Shown here: piece after piece, positions 6,227 through 11,946 of the stretch | Layout of the letters: each line of letters opens with the position of its first letter | Numbering within the stretch: position 1 is the stretch's first letter | Source of the DNA: Hyphomicrobiales bacterium | Lineage (GTDB): Bacteria; Pseudomonadota; Alphaproteobacteria; Rhizobiales; Aestuariivirgaceae | Assembly: GCA_012032065.1 (NCBI GenBank) | Contig: JAAURV010000057.1 | Coordinates: forward strand, 1-11,946 | Length of the DNA: 11,946 bases | Direction: 5' to 3' | The notes under the pieces: model-generated | The model's database searches: none | What the model saw: only the letters and a program-made list of their open reading frames with translations | Told to the model about the DNA's origin: nothing | Made by a program: the position numbers and the translations under genes

Positions 6227-7635
6227 ACGCGCCGCTCCGCAAGATTTCGCCCTACGTCTTTCATGGGCAGACAACCTCGCTCTGTCCGGAATGTTTTGCG
6301 TTGGTGCCCGCCAAAATCATCATCGACGACGGCAAGGTGTTCTATCTGAAGCGCTGCAAGGCTCATGGCGTGTCGAAGGCTTTGGTTTCGACCGATGCCG
6401 CTTATTACAGATTGGCGCGGGACTACATCAAACCGGGCGACCGGCCGCATGTGTTCCAGACGCGCACGGAGGAGGGCTGCCCTTACGATTGCGGGCTTTG
6501 CCCCGATCACGAGCAGCATTCGTGCCTGGCGCTCATCGATGTGAACGAGGCCTGCAACCTCACATGTCCCGTGTGTTTCGCCGACTCCTCGACGGCCAAG
6601 ACCTATCACCGTCCGTTGGCCGAAATCGAGCGCATGATGGATGCGCTGGTGGCAAGCGAAGGCGAGCCGGATCTGCTACAGCTCTCCGGCGGCGAGCCGA
6701 CGATCCATCCACGGATCATCGAAATCATCGCAGCGGCAAAACGGCGGCCCATTCGGCATGTGATGCTCAACACCAACGGCATCCGCATCGCGCAAGAGCC
6801 GGACTTCGTGAAGCAACTGGCGTCATTCAAGCCGGGCTTCGAGGTCTATCTGCAATTCGACTCGCTCAAGCCCTCGGCGCTCAAGGAATTGCGCGGCGCC
6901 GATCTCACCCGGATTCGCAGGGAAGCGCTCGAAGCCCTTGAACGGGAATCGATTTCGACGACGCTCGTTGTCGTGGTGAAGCGTGGGTTGAATGATGATG
7001 AGCTGGGCGACATCATCCGCCATGCTCTCACGTTTAAATGCGTGCGCGGCATCACCTTCCAGCCGATCCAGGACGCCGGCCGCAATCAGAACTTCGATCC
7101 GGCGGAAGACCGCTTCGTGCTCTCGGATATCCGCCGCGCCATCATCGAAGCGGAAACACCATTCAAGGCAGGGGACATCATCCCGCTGCCGTGCAATCCC
7201 GAATCCATTGCCATCGGCTATGCGCTGCGGAACGGCGAGAAGATCGCTCCCATCACCTCCTACTTCCCGCGCGACATGCTGGTGGCGGCGCTGCCCAATG
7301 CCATCACCTTCGAGAAGTACCCGGACCTGCACAAGCAGATCCTCAATTTCTTCTCGCTGGCGACGGCCGAGTGCAACAATCCCGAACGGCTGGACGCGCT
7401 GCTCTGCTGCCTGCCGCAGGTTCCGGTTCCGGGAGGCATGGGCTACGAAAACATCTTCCGCATCGCCATCGTCGAATTCCTCGACGCCCACAATTTCTGC
7501 CTCGGCCGGGTCAAACGCTCTTGCGTGCATTTCGTAACGCCAGCGGGGCAGATCATCCCCTTCGACACCTACAACCTCTTCTACCGCGACGCCGCCGCGC
7601 GGGAACGGATGGCACGATCGAAGCGAGCGGGCTGA
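6223..7635 (+). CDS. Tes-like radical SAM enzyme with multiple cysteine clusters
   Basis: Radical SAM enzymes use a 4Fe-4S cluster to make a 5'-deoxyadenosyl radical. Numbering from ATG 6223 (470 residues): an N-terminal zinc-ribbon-like module has CPECF (Cys21, Cys24) and RCKAHG (Cys45, His48). A second cluster, GCPYDCGLCPDHEQHSC, gives Cys86, Cys90, Cys93 and Cys101. The core CX3CX2C is ACNLTCPVCFA (Cys111, Cys115, Cys118), followed by LSGGEPT. The C-terminal part adds Cys384, a Cys395-Cys396 pair, Cys426 and Cys434 in SCVHFVTPAGQIIPF. This layout matches the radical SAM family that includes archaeal tetraether lipid synthase (Tes), which couples alkyl chain ends, plus bacterial relatives of mostly unknown role. 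The ATG overlaps the upstream stop as ATGA; an in-frame TTG at 6184 lies inside the upstream gene and is less likely. Lipid or lipoprotein acyl-chain chemistry is inferred, not shown. Confidence 0.85.
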   Translation: MNAPLRKISPYVFHGQTTSLCPECFALVPAKIIIDDGKVFYLKRCKAHGVSKALVSTDAAYYRLARDYIKPGDRPHVFQTRTEEGCPYDCGLCPDHEQHSCLALIDVNEACNLTCPVCFADSSTAKTYHRPLAEIERMMDALVASEGEPDLLQLSGGEPTIHPRIIEIIAAAKRRPIRHVMLNTNGIRIAQEPDFVKQLASFKPGFEVYLQFDSLKPSALKELRGADLTRIRREALEALERESISTTLVVVVKRGLNDDELGDIIRHALTFKCVRGITFQPIQDAGRNQNFDPAEDRFVLSDIRRAIIEAETPFKAGDIIPLPCNPESIAIGYALRNGEKIAPITSYFPRDMLVAALPNAITFEKYPDLHKQILNFFSLATAECNNPERLDALLCCLPQVPVPGGMGYENIFRIAIVEFLDAHNFCLGRVKRSCVHFVTPAGQIIPFDTYNLFYRDAAARERMARSKRAG

Positions 7636-7901
7636 TGCATGTCATCGCAACGGCGATCGGTCTGTTGTTGCTCCTCTTCGGCGGGGGCTGCACGCTGATG
7701 TTTCTGCACAGCGCCCTGACCGACACGCGCAGTTTCCTCATCGACTTGGGCCTGATGATGTGGATCTGGGTTCCGTTCGGCCTCCTGCCGTCTGTTGTGG
7801 GCTGGTTCCTGTTCCGTTATGGGCGTTGGCGCAGCGAGGAGAACCGTGCTTTGACGTCTCGTTCGACAGATGACACGCACGGAGGGGAGAATTCCGCATG
7901 A
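7635..7901 (+). CDS. Small two-helix membrane protein with GGGC motif
   Basis: This 88-residue protein starts at an ATG sharing one base with the radical SAM stop (TGATG). Two hydrophobic helices are seen at about residues 3-26 and 37-60, followed by a hydrophilic tail of about 28 residues. The first helix holds LLLFGGGCTLMFL with Cys19. The next gene repeats this as LLFSGGCSLVFL, and the two proteins also share a later VPF and Trp, so they are paralogs. The cysteine resembles a lipobox cysteine, but position -3 is glycine and the hydrophobic stretch continues after it, so it is not a standard lipoprotein. It could be an unusual lipidation target or a helix-packing motif. No known family recognised. 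Confidence 0.75.
   Translation: MHVIATAIGLLLLLFGGGCTLMFLHSALTDTRSFLIDLGLMMWIWVPFGLLPSVVGWFLFRYGRWRSEENRALTSRSTDDTHGGENSA
7881..7888 (+). promoter_or_regulatory. Strong ribosome-binding site for the last gene of the overlapping cluster
   Basis: GGAGGGGA lies nine bases before the ATG at 7898 and inside the end of the preceding gene. It supports that start in addition to the ATGA overlap, and suggests the last small protein is made at a good level even without coupling. Confidence 0.65.
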
Positions 7902-8212
7902 TCTTCGGTGGGCTCGAGCTTTTCATTCTGTTGTTTCTGCTGCTGGGCGTCGGCGTTTTCCTCTTTCTGCGCTCCCGCGAACAACAGCGCGCGGGCAAGG
8001 GGCAGCCGGTGCTCGCGACATGGAGGCTGGCGTTAGCCAGTTTTGCCGCCCTGGTCTTGCTGTTTTCGGGAGGCTGCTCGCTGGTGTTCCTGCCGGAGGC
8101 GGTCACGGGCAACCCGTACATCGATCCCATGGCCATACTGATGATCGGCGGCGTGCCGTTTGCCGTGGCGCTGCTGATCTGGTGGCTCTCCATGCGACGC
8201 CCCAGCGCCTGA
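7898..8212 (+). CDS. Small three-helix membrane protein, paralog of the preceding gene
   Basis: This is a 104-residue protein with hydrophobic segments at about 5-24, 43-67 and 78-98. A short basic loop (RSREQQRAGKG) after the first helix suggests that side is cytoplasmic. The middle helix carries LLFSGGCSLVFLPEAVT with Cys60. Residues 45-104 align with most of the preceding 88-residue protein, sharing the pattern LLFxGGCxLxFLxxAxT, a following Asp, LM, VPF and a late Trp. The extra first helix is the main difference. Its ATG overlaps the upstream stop (ATGA), with a strong ribosome-binding site at 7881. It ends the five-gene overlapping cluster. Function unknown. Confidence 0.75.
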   Translation: MIFGGLELFILLFLLLGVGVFLFLRSREQQRAGKGQPVLATWRLALASFAALVLLFSGGCSLVFLPEAVTGNPYIDPMAILMIGGVPFAVALLIWWLSMRRPSA

Positions 8213-8229
8213 CCTTACAGTCCCGTAAT

Positions 8230-8258
8230 TTGAACCGGAACAGTCTCTGGACCATACA
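8230..8258 (+). promoter_or_regulatory. Possible promoter for the first terC gene
   Basis: TTGAAC at 8230-8235 and CATACA at 8253-8258 are separated by 17 bases. The first matches the sigma-70 -35 box at four of six positions and the second the -10 box at three. It sits in the 85-base gap between the overlapping cluster and the first terC gene, with the ATG 40 bases downstream. Evidence is modest. Confidence 0.3.
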
Positions 8259-8272
8259 CGTTGGACTCCAGA
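8246..8272. other. Small bulged hairpin upstream of terC
   Basis: TCTGGA at 8246-8251 pairs with TCCAGA at 8267-8272, and CCA at 8252-8254 with TGG at 8262-8264, leaving a two-base bulge. It overlaps the possible promoter, so it may be an operator. No T-run follows. It is too short and lacks the architecture of the manganese riboswitch often found before terC genes. Confidence 0.3.
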
Positions 8273-8297
8273 ACCAGCGCTGACGGGGACTCGATCC

Positions 8298-9059
8298 ATG
8301 GATTTTTGGCAAGCCTATTTCTCTTTCACCTCAACTCCCGAAGGCTGGATCGCGCTGGCAACGCTGATCGCCATGGAAGTGGTGCTCGGCATCGACAATC
8401 TGATCTTCATTTCCATTCTCTCGAACAAGCTCCCGCCAGACCAAAGGGCGCGGGCCCGGAGGCTCGGCATCGGTGCGGCGCTGATCATGCGGCTCCTGCT
8501 GCTGGCGACGATCAGCTGGATCACCCAGCTGACCCAGCCAATCTTCACGGCGCTTGGCCACGCCTTTTCCTGGCGCGATATCATTCTGATCGCCGGCGGA
8601 CTGTTTCTCGTCTGGAAGGCGACGAAGGAAATCCACCACACCGTCGACCCGGCCGACGGCAAAGAACACATGCTGGAAAGCGCCGCCACACTCACTGTCG
8701 GCGGCGCCATTTTCCAGATTCTGCTTCTCGATCTGGTTTTCTCCGTCGACTCGATCATCACCGCGGTCGGGATGACCGACCACATCGCCATCATGTACAT
8801 CGCCGTGATCGTGGCGGTGGCGGTGATGCTGTTCGCCGCCGATCCCTTGGCCAAGTTCATCCAGGCCAATCCTTCGATCGTCATGCTGGCTTTGAGCTTC
8901 CTTTTGATGATCGGCATGACGCTGATCGCCGAGGGCATGGGCGTCCATGTGCCGAAGGGCTACGTCTACGCGGCCATGGGTTTCTCGGCGCTCGTGGAAG
9001 CGCTCAACATGCTGGCCAGGCGCGCGAGACGGCGGCGGGGGCCATCCACCTCCCGCTAA
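8298..9059 (+). CDS. TerC family integral membrane protein
   Basis: TerC-family proteins are polytopic inner-membrane proteins. Several are linked to manganese export, supply of metal to exported enzymes, or tellurite resistance. This 253-residue protein has about seven hydrophobic helices and both conserved acidic membrane motifs: EVVLGIDNLIFIS (Asp33) and DLVFSVDSIITAVGMTD (Asp145, Asp151, Asp161). A GGLFLVWKATKEIHH helix lies between them, and the protein ends in a strongly basic RRARRRRG tail that is probably cytoplasmic. The ATG follows GGGGA at 8284-8288. A divergent TerC gene follows after 64 bases, so they are probably cotranscribed. Substrate metal cannot be read from the sequence, and no tellurite-resistance operon is nearby. 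Confidence 0.85.
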   Translation: MDFWQAYFSFTSTPEGWIALATLIAMEVVLGIDNLIFISILSNKLPPDQRARARRLGIGAALIMRLLLLATISWITQLTQPIFTALGHAFSWRDIILIAGGLFLVWKATKEIHHTVDPADGKEHMLESAATLTVGGAIFQILLLDLVFSVDSIITAVGMTDHIAIMYIAVIVAVAVMLFAADPLAKFIQANPSIVMLALSFLLMIGMTLIAEGMGVHVPKGYVYAAMGFSALVEALNMLARRARRRRGPSTSR

Positions 9060-9113
9060 CCCGGCCTTCCCTTGGCGCAGGGCGTTCTCTAAGAAGGCGC
9101 TGCACCATAGGGC

Positions 9114-9120
9114 GAGGGGG
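9114..9120 (+). promoter_or_regulatory. Ribosome-binding site deciding the start of the second terC gene
   Basis: GAGGGGG lies three bases before the ATG at 9124. The frame is open upstream to 8947, overlapping the first terC gene. The added 59 residues are arginine- and proline-rich shadow sequence, while family similarity starts just after 9124. This fixes the start at 9124. Confidence 0.7.
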
Positions 9121-9123
9121 AAC

Positions 9124-9978
9124 ATGTTCGAAGCTTTGACCGGTGAACTCGGCCGCGAGTTCGTCGAACTTTTCACGGTGAGCAGCTTGGTCACGCTGGT
9201 TATCCTGACCGCGCTCGAAACCGTGCTCGGTTTCGACAATCTGCTCTACATCTCGATCGAGGCGAAACGCGTGGCCCCCGACCGGCAGGCGCACGTGCGG
9301 CGCATCGGCACGATGCTCGCCATCCTGCTCCGCATCGTGCTGCTGTTCGTGGTGCTGCAGCTGATCGCCATGTTCCAGTCGCCTTGGTTCACCATCGACA
9401 TTCCGGTGATGCACGGCATCATCAACGGCCACAGCCTCATAGTCATGGCGGGCGGCCTCTTCCTCATGAAAACCGCGCTCACCGAAATCCGCCACATGAT
9501 GACGATCGAGGACCTCCAACACGAAGAAGGCGCGGGCCCCAAGCACCGCTCGGTCGCCATGGCAATGGTGTGGATCCTCATCATGAATATCGTGTTCTCC
9601 TTCGACACGGTGCTCTCGGCCGTGGCGCTCACCAAGAACTTCATCGTCATGTCGCTCGCCATCGTCATTTCCGGCGCGCTGATGGTGCTGCTTTCAGATC
9701 ACGTGGCGCGGTTCCTCGAGAAGAACCGGCTCTACGAAGTGCTGGGCCTCTTCGTGCTCCTGCTGGTCGGCGTGATGCTGCTCTCCGAAGGCGCGCATCT
9801 CGCGCATCTCGATCTGTTCGGATACCAAATCCACGCGCTGGAGAAGTCGACCTTCTATTTCGTGGTCGGCGCGCTTGTGCTGGTCGATATCATCCAGGGG
9901 CGCTATCAAAGGAAGATTGATGTAGAGAAAACCCGCATTCGGAACGGCTCCACGCCTGAAGGGGCAGGGCATTCCTGA
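9124..9978 (+). CDS. Second, divergent TerC family membrane protein
   Basis: A 284-residue polytopic membrane protein with the two TerC acidic motifs in variant form: LETVLGFDNLLYISIEAKRV (Asp38) and MNIVFSFDTVLSAVALT (Asp161). The region between has GGLFLMKTALTEIRHMM, which parallels the same segment in the upstream TerC protein, then a charged loop (EDLQHEEGAGPKHR). A helix pair and a SEGAHLAHLDLFGY loop follow, with a final membrane helix and a basic C-terminal tail of about 25 residues. The two neighbours share the family pattern but differ widely, so this is an old duplication or two subfamilies placed together, not a recent tandem copy. A metal-ion transport role is likely by family. 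Start choice rests on the ribosome-binding site at 9114. Confidence 0.85.
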   Translation: MFEALTGELGREFVELFTVSSLVTLVILTALETVLGFDNLLYISIEAKRVAPDRQAHVRRIGTMLAILLRIVLLFVVLQLIAMFQSPWFTIDIPVMHGIINGHSLIVMAGGLFLMKTALTEIRHMMTIEDLQHEEGAGPKHRSVAMAMVWILIMNIVFSFDTVLSAVALTKNFIVMSLAIVISGALMVLLSDHVARFLEKNRLYEVLGLFVLLLVGVMLLSEGAHLAHLDLFGYQIHALEKSTFYFVVGALVLVDIIQGRYQRKIDVEKTRIRNGSTPEGAGHS

Positions 9979-9995
9979 GCGGCGGGCCGCAGCGC

Positions 9996-10023
9996 TGGAC
10001 AGCCCTCAGAACTCCGTTATAAG
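9996..10023 (+). promoter_or_regulatory. Likely sigma-70-type promoter of ettA
   Basis: TGGACA at 9996-10001 and TATAAG at 10018-10023 are separated by 16 bases. Each matches its consensus hexamer at five of six positions. It lies in the 72-base gap after the second terC gene and gives a leader of roughly 20 bases before the ettA ATG at 10051. Confidence 0.5.
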
Positions 10024-10050
10024 CCGCGCCACATTGCAACAGAGGCGGTT

Positions 10051-11706
10051 ATGGCGCGTCAGTTCATTTATCATATGCAGGGCCTCACCAAGGCTTATGC
10101 CGGGGGCAAGAAGGTTCTCGAGAACATTCATCTCTCTTTCTATCCCGACGCCAAGATCGGCGTGCTCGGCCCCAACGGATCGGGCAAATCCACACTGCTT
10201 CGCATCATGGCGGGGCTCGACAAGGAGTGGAACGGGGAGGCCTGGCTCGCCGACGGCGCCACCTGCGGCTATCTCCAGCAGGAACCGGAACTCGATCCCG
10301 CGCTCGACGTGATGGGCAATGTCATGGAAGGCGTTGCGGCCAAGAAGGCGATCCTCGATCAATACAATGCGCTGATGGCCGACTACAACGACGAGAACGC
10401 CGCCAAGGCCGCGGTGCTGCAGGACCAGATCGACGCGCAGAATCTGTGGGATCTCGAAAGCCAGGTGGAGCAGGCGATGGACGCGCTCCGCTGCCCGCCG
10501 GGCGATGCGTCCATCGACAATCTCTCGGGCGGCGAAAAGCGCCGCGTGGCGCTCACCCAGCTTTTGCTCAGGAAGCCCGATCTCCTGCTGCTCGACGAGC
10601 CCACCAACCATCTCGACGCCGAGTCGGTGAACTGGCTCGAACATCACTTGCGCGATTATCCCGGCGCCATCCTGATCGTCACTCACGACCGCTACTTCCT
10701 CGACAACGTGACGGGCTGGATTCTCGAACTCGACCGCGGCCGCGGCATTCCCTACGAGGGCAACTACTCCGCCTATCTCGGCCAGAAGTCGAAGCGATTC
10801 GCCCAGGAACAGCGCGAGGATGCCGCGCGCCAGAAGGTGCTCGAACGCGAATCCGAGTGGATGGGCAAGAGCCCGCAAGCCCGCCAGGCCAAATCCAAGG
10901 CGCGCATCAAGGCCTATGACGAATTGCTCAAGATCAACGAGGATCGCGTCAAGAATGCCACGGGCCAGATCATCATTCCGCCGGGCGAGCGGCTCGGCTC
11001 CAATGTCATCACCGTGGAGGGCCTATCCAAGGCCTATGGCGACCGGCTGCTCATCGACGATCTCTCCTTCAAGCTGCCGCCTGGCGGCATCGTCGGCATC
11101 ATCGGGCCGAACGGCGCGGGCAAGACCACGCTTTTCCGCATGATCACGGGCCAGGAAAAGCCCGATGCCGGTTCGATCGATGTCGGCGACAGCGTCAATC
11201 TCGGCTACGTCGATCAAAGCCGCGATACGCTCAATCCCGACAAGACGGTATGGCAGGAGATTTCGGGCGGCAACGATATCGTTACCCTCGGCAAGAAGGA
11301 CATGAACAGCCGCGCCTATGTCGGCGCCTTCAATTTCAAGGGCGGCGACCAGCAGCAGAAGGTGGGAACACTCTCGGGCGGCCAGCGCAACCGCGTGCAT
11401 CTCGCCAAGATGCTGAAGAGCGGCGCCAACGTGCTTCTTTTGGACGAACCGACGAACGACCTCGACACCGAAACCCTCGCCGCCTTGGAAGAAGCGCTCG
11501 AAGATTTCGCCGGCTGCGCCGTCATCATCAGCCACGACCGCATGTTCCTCGACCGGTTGGCCACGCATATCCTGGCCTTCGAAGGCGACAGCCACGTCGA
11601 ATGGTTCGAAGGCAACTTCCAGGACTACGAGGAAGACAAGAAGCGGCGGCTCGGCGAGGACTCGGTGATGCCGAAAAGGATCAAGTACAAGAAGTTTGCG
11701 CGTTAG
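10051..11706 (+). CDS. ettA: Energy-dependent translational throttle protein EttA (ABC-F ATPase)
   Basis: EttA binds the ribosomal E site and gates the first elongation steps according to ATP/ADP state. The 551-residue length fits the family (E. coli EttA 555). There are two ABC ATPase domains. Domain 1 has Walker A GPNGSGKST (40-48), signature LSGGE (158-162), Walker B with catalytic Glu183 in LDEPTNHLD, and His212. Domain 2 has GPNGAGKTT (352-360), LSGGQ (441-445), LDEPTNDLD with Glu466, and His495. The arm inserted in domain 1 (about 95-135) and the charged linker (about 245-305, with EWM, then KSKARIKAYDELL) that contacts P-site tRNA are both present. The C-terminus is basic (PKRIKYKKFAR). 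There are no transmembrane helices, so it is not a transporter. AGAGG at 10041-10045 precedes the ATG. It seems monocistronic, with its own promoter and a palindromic repeat downstream. All motifs are intact. Confidence 0.95.
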   Translation: MARQFIYHMQGLTKAYAGGKKVLENIHLSFYPDAKIGVLGPNGSGKSTLLRIMAGLDKEWNGEAWLADGATCGYLQQEPELDPALDVMGNVMEGVAAKKAILDQYNALMADYNDENAAKAAVLQDQIDAQNLWDLESQVEQAMDALRCPPGDASIDNLSGGEKRRVALTQLLLRKPDLLLLDEPTNHLDAESVNWLEHHLRDYPGAILIVTHDRYFLDNVTGWILELDRGRGIPYEGNYSAYLGQKSKRFAQEQREDAARQKVLERESEWMGKSPQARQAKSKARIKAYDELLKINEDRVKNATGQIIIPPGERLGSNVITVEGLSKAYGDRLLIDDLSFKLPPGGIVGIIGPNGAGKTTLFRMITGQEKPDAGSIDVGDSVNLGYVDQSRDTLNPDKTVWQEISGGNDIVTLGKKDMNSRAYVGAFNFKGGDQQQKVGTLSGGQRNRVHLAKMLKSGANVLLLDEPTNDLDTETLAALEEALEDFAGCAVIISHDRMFLDRLATHILAFEGDSHVEWFEGNFQDYEEDKKRRLGEDSVMPKRIKYKKFAR

Positions 11707-11721
11707 CTCATTCTCCTAACC

Positions 11722-11773
11722 CCGTCATTCCGGCCAAGCGCCCCCCGCGAAGCGGCGGCGCGCGAGCCGGAAT
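11722..11773. repeat. Palindromic intergenic repeat (REP-like), copy 1
   Basis: The element starts with CCGTCATTCCGGCCAAGCG. ATTCCGGC at 11727-11734 pairs with GCCGGAAT at 11766-11773, and an inner hairpin is formed by CCGC at 11745-11748 and GCGG at 11752-11755. It begins 15 bases after the ettA stop and could act in transcript ending or mRNA stabilisation. Similar GTCATTCCGG elements are scattered between genes in many alphaproteobacteria. Confidence 0.65.
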
Positions 11774-11910
11774 CCATTGCTCCGCCGGGATGGGGCGTGA
11801 AGAAGGGGTTTTGAAACAGACGCAGTTTCCTCCAGATCATACACTTCCAGCACCCCAGTTCCTCCATCGGCGGGTCAAGCCCCATAGGCGCTAACTTAAG
11901 GCAAAAACAT

Positions 11911-11946
11911 CCGTCATTCCAGCCAAGCGACGCGCAGCGGAGCGCG
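11911..11946. repeat. Palindromic intergenic repeat (REP-like), copy 2, cut by the window end
   Basis: The first 19 bases match copy 1 with one mismatch (CCAGCC for CCGGCC), followed by the same kind of GC-rich centre. The second arm lies beyond the window. The 137 bases between the two copies hold no credible gene. Confidence 0.6.

Noticed and set aside
7635..8212. The two small GGC proteins as ordinary lipoproteins
   Set aside because: The -3 position is glycine or serine, not the usual aliphatic residue, and the hydrophobic helix continues past the cysteine.
8213..8297. Manganese-sensing yybP-ykoY riboswitch before terC
   Set aside because: The gap is only 85 bases and I cannot find the conserved multi-stem architecture; only a small hairpin is present.
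8331..9239. 302-residue minus-strand open frame opposite the terC genes
   Set aside because: Histidine/arginine/glutamine-rich composition typical of antisense to membrane protein genes, with no motif.
10006..10878. 290-residue minus-strand open frame opposite ettA
   Set aside because: The plus strand is a complete EttA with all motifs; the antisense frame is a codon-bias shadow.
11703..11885. Small minus-strand open frame after ettA
   Set aside because: It spans a palindromic repeat and low-information sequence, with no start signal or family resemblance.

Overview
The window is GC-rich DNA with every credible gene on the + strand. It looks like an alphaproteobacterium, most likely Hyphomicrobiales. 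This rests on GTTAACC-type intergenic words, a PAS/PAS/HisKA/REC hybrid kinase, a serralysin-like RTX secretion tail, and GTCATTCCGG-type palindromic intergenic repeats. The taxonomic call is inference, not a search result.

Layout. (a) 1-858: a damaged left edge. The C-terminal part of a FliI-type flagellar ATPase is split by a frameshift near 81-87. It then runs past its natural end into about 100 residues that look like pieces of unrelated proteins; I suspect a chimera or a rearrangement. (b) 859-999: intergenic DNA with two inverted repeats and a CtrA-like site. (c) 1000-3045: a hybrid sensor histidine kinase. (d) 3128-5070: a secreted PQQ-type sugar dehydrogenase with calcium-binding RTX repeats at both ends, broken by a frameshift near 4481 that cuts off most of the RTX block and the secretion tail. 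(e) 5098-8212: five genes that overlap end to start. They encode an atypical Lgt-like membrane protein, a four-helix membrane protein, a Tes-like radical SAM enzyme and two small paralogous membrane proteins sharing a GGC-centred motif. (f) 8298-9978: two divergent tandem TerC-family membrane proteins. (g) 10051-11706: the ABC-F translation factor EttA, with its own likely promoter. (h) 11707-11946: non-coding DNA with two copies of a palindromic repeat.

The overlapping cluster 5098-8212 is the best candidate for an undescribed system. An Lgt-like enzyme fold would handle diacylglyceryl lipids or lipidated proteins. The radical SAM protein has the cysteine layout of the family that includes archaeal tetraether lipid synthase, which joins alkyl chain ends. 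The three small membrane proteins would be partners or substrates. A membrane-lipid or lipoprotein modification pathway is therefore a reasonable hypothesis. Nothing in the sequence proves the chemistry.
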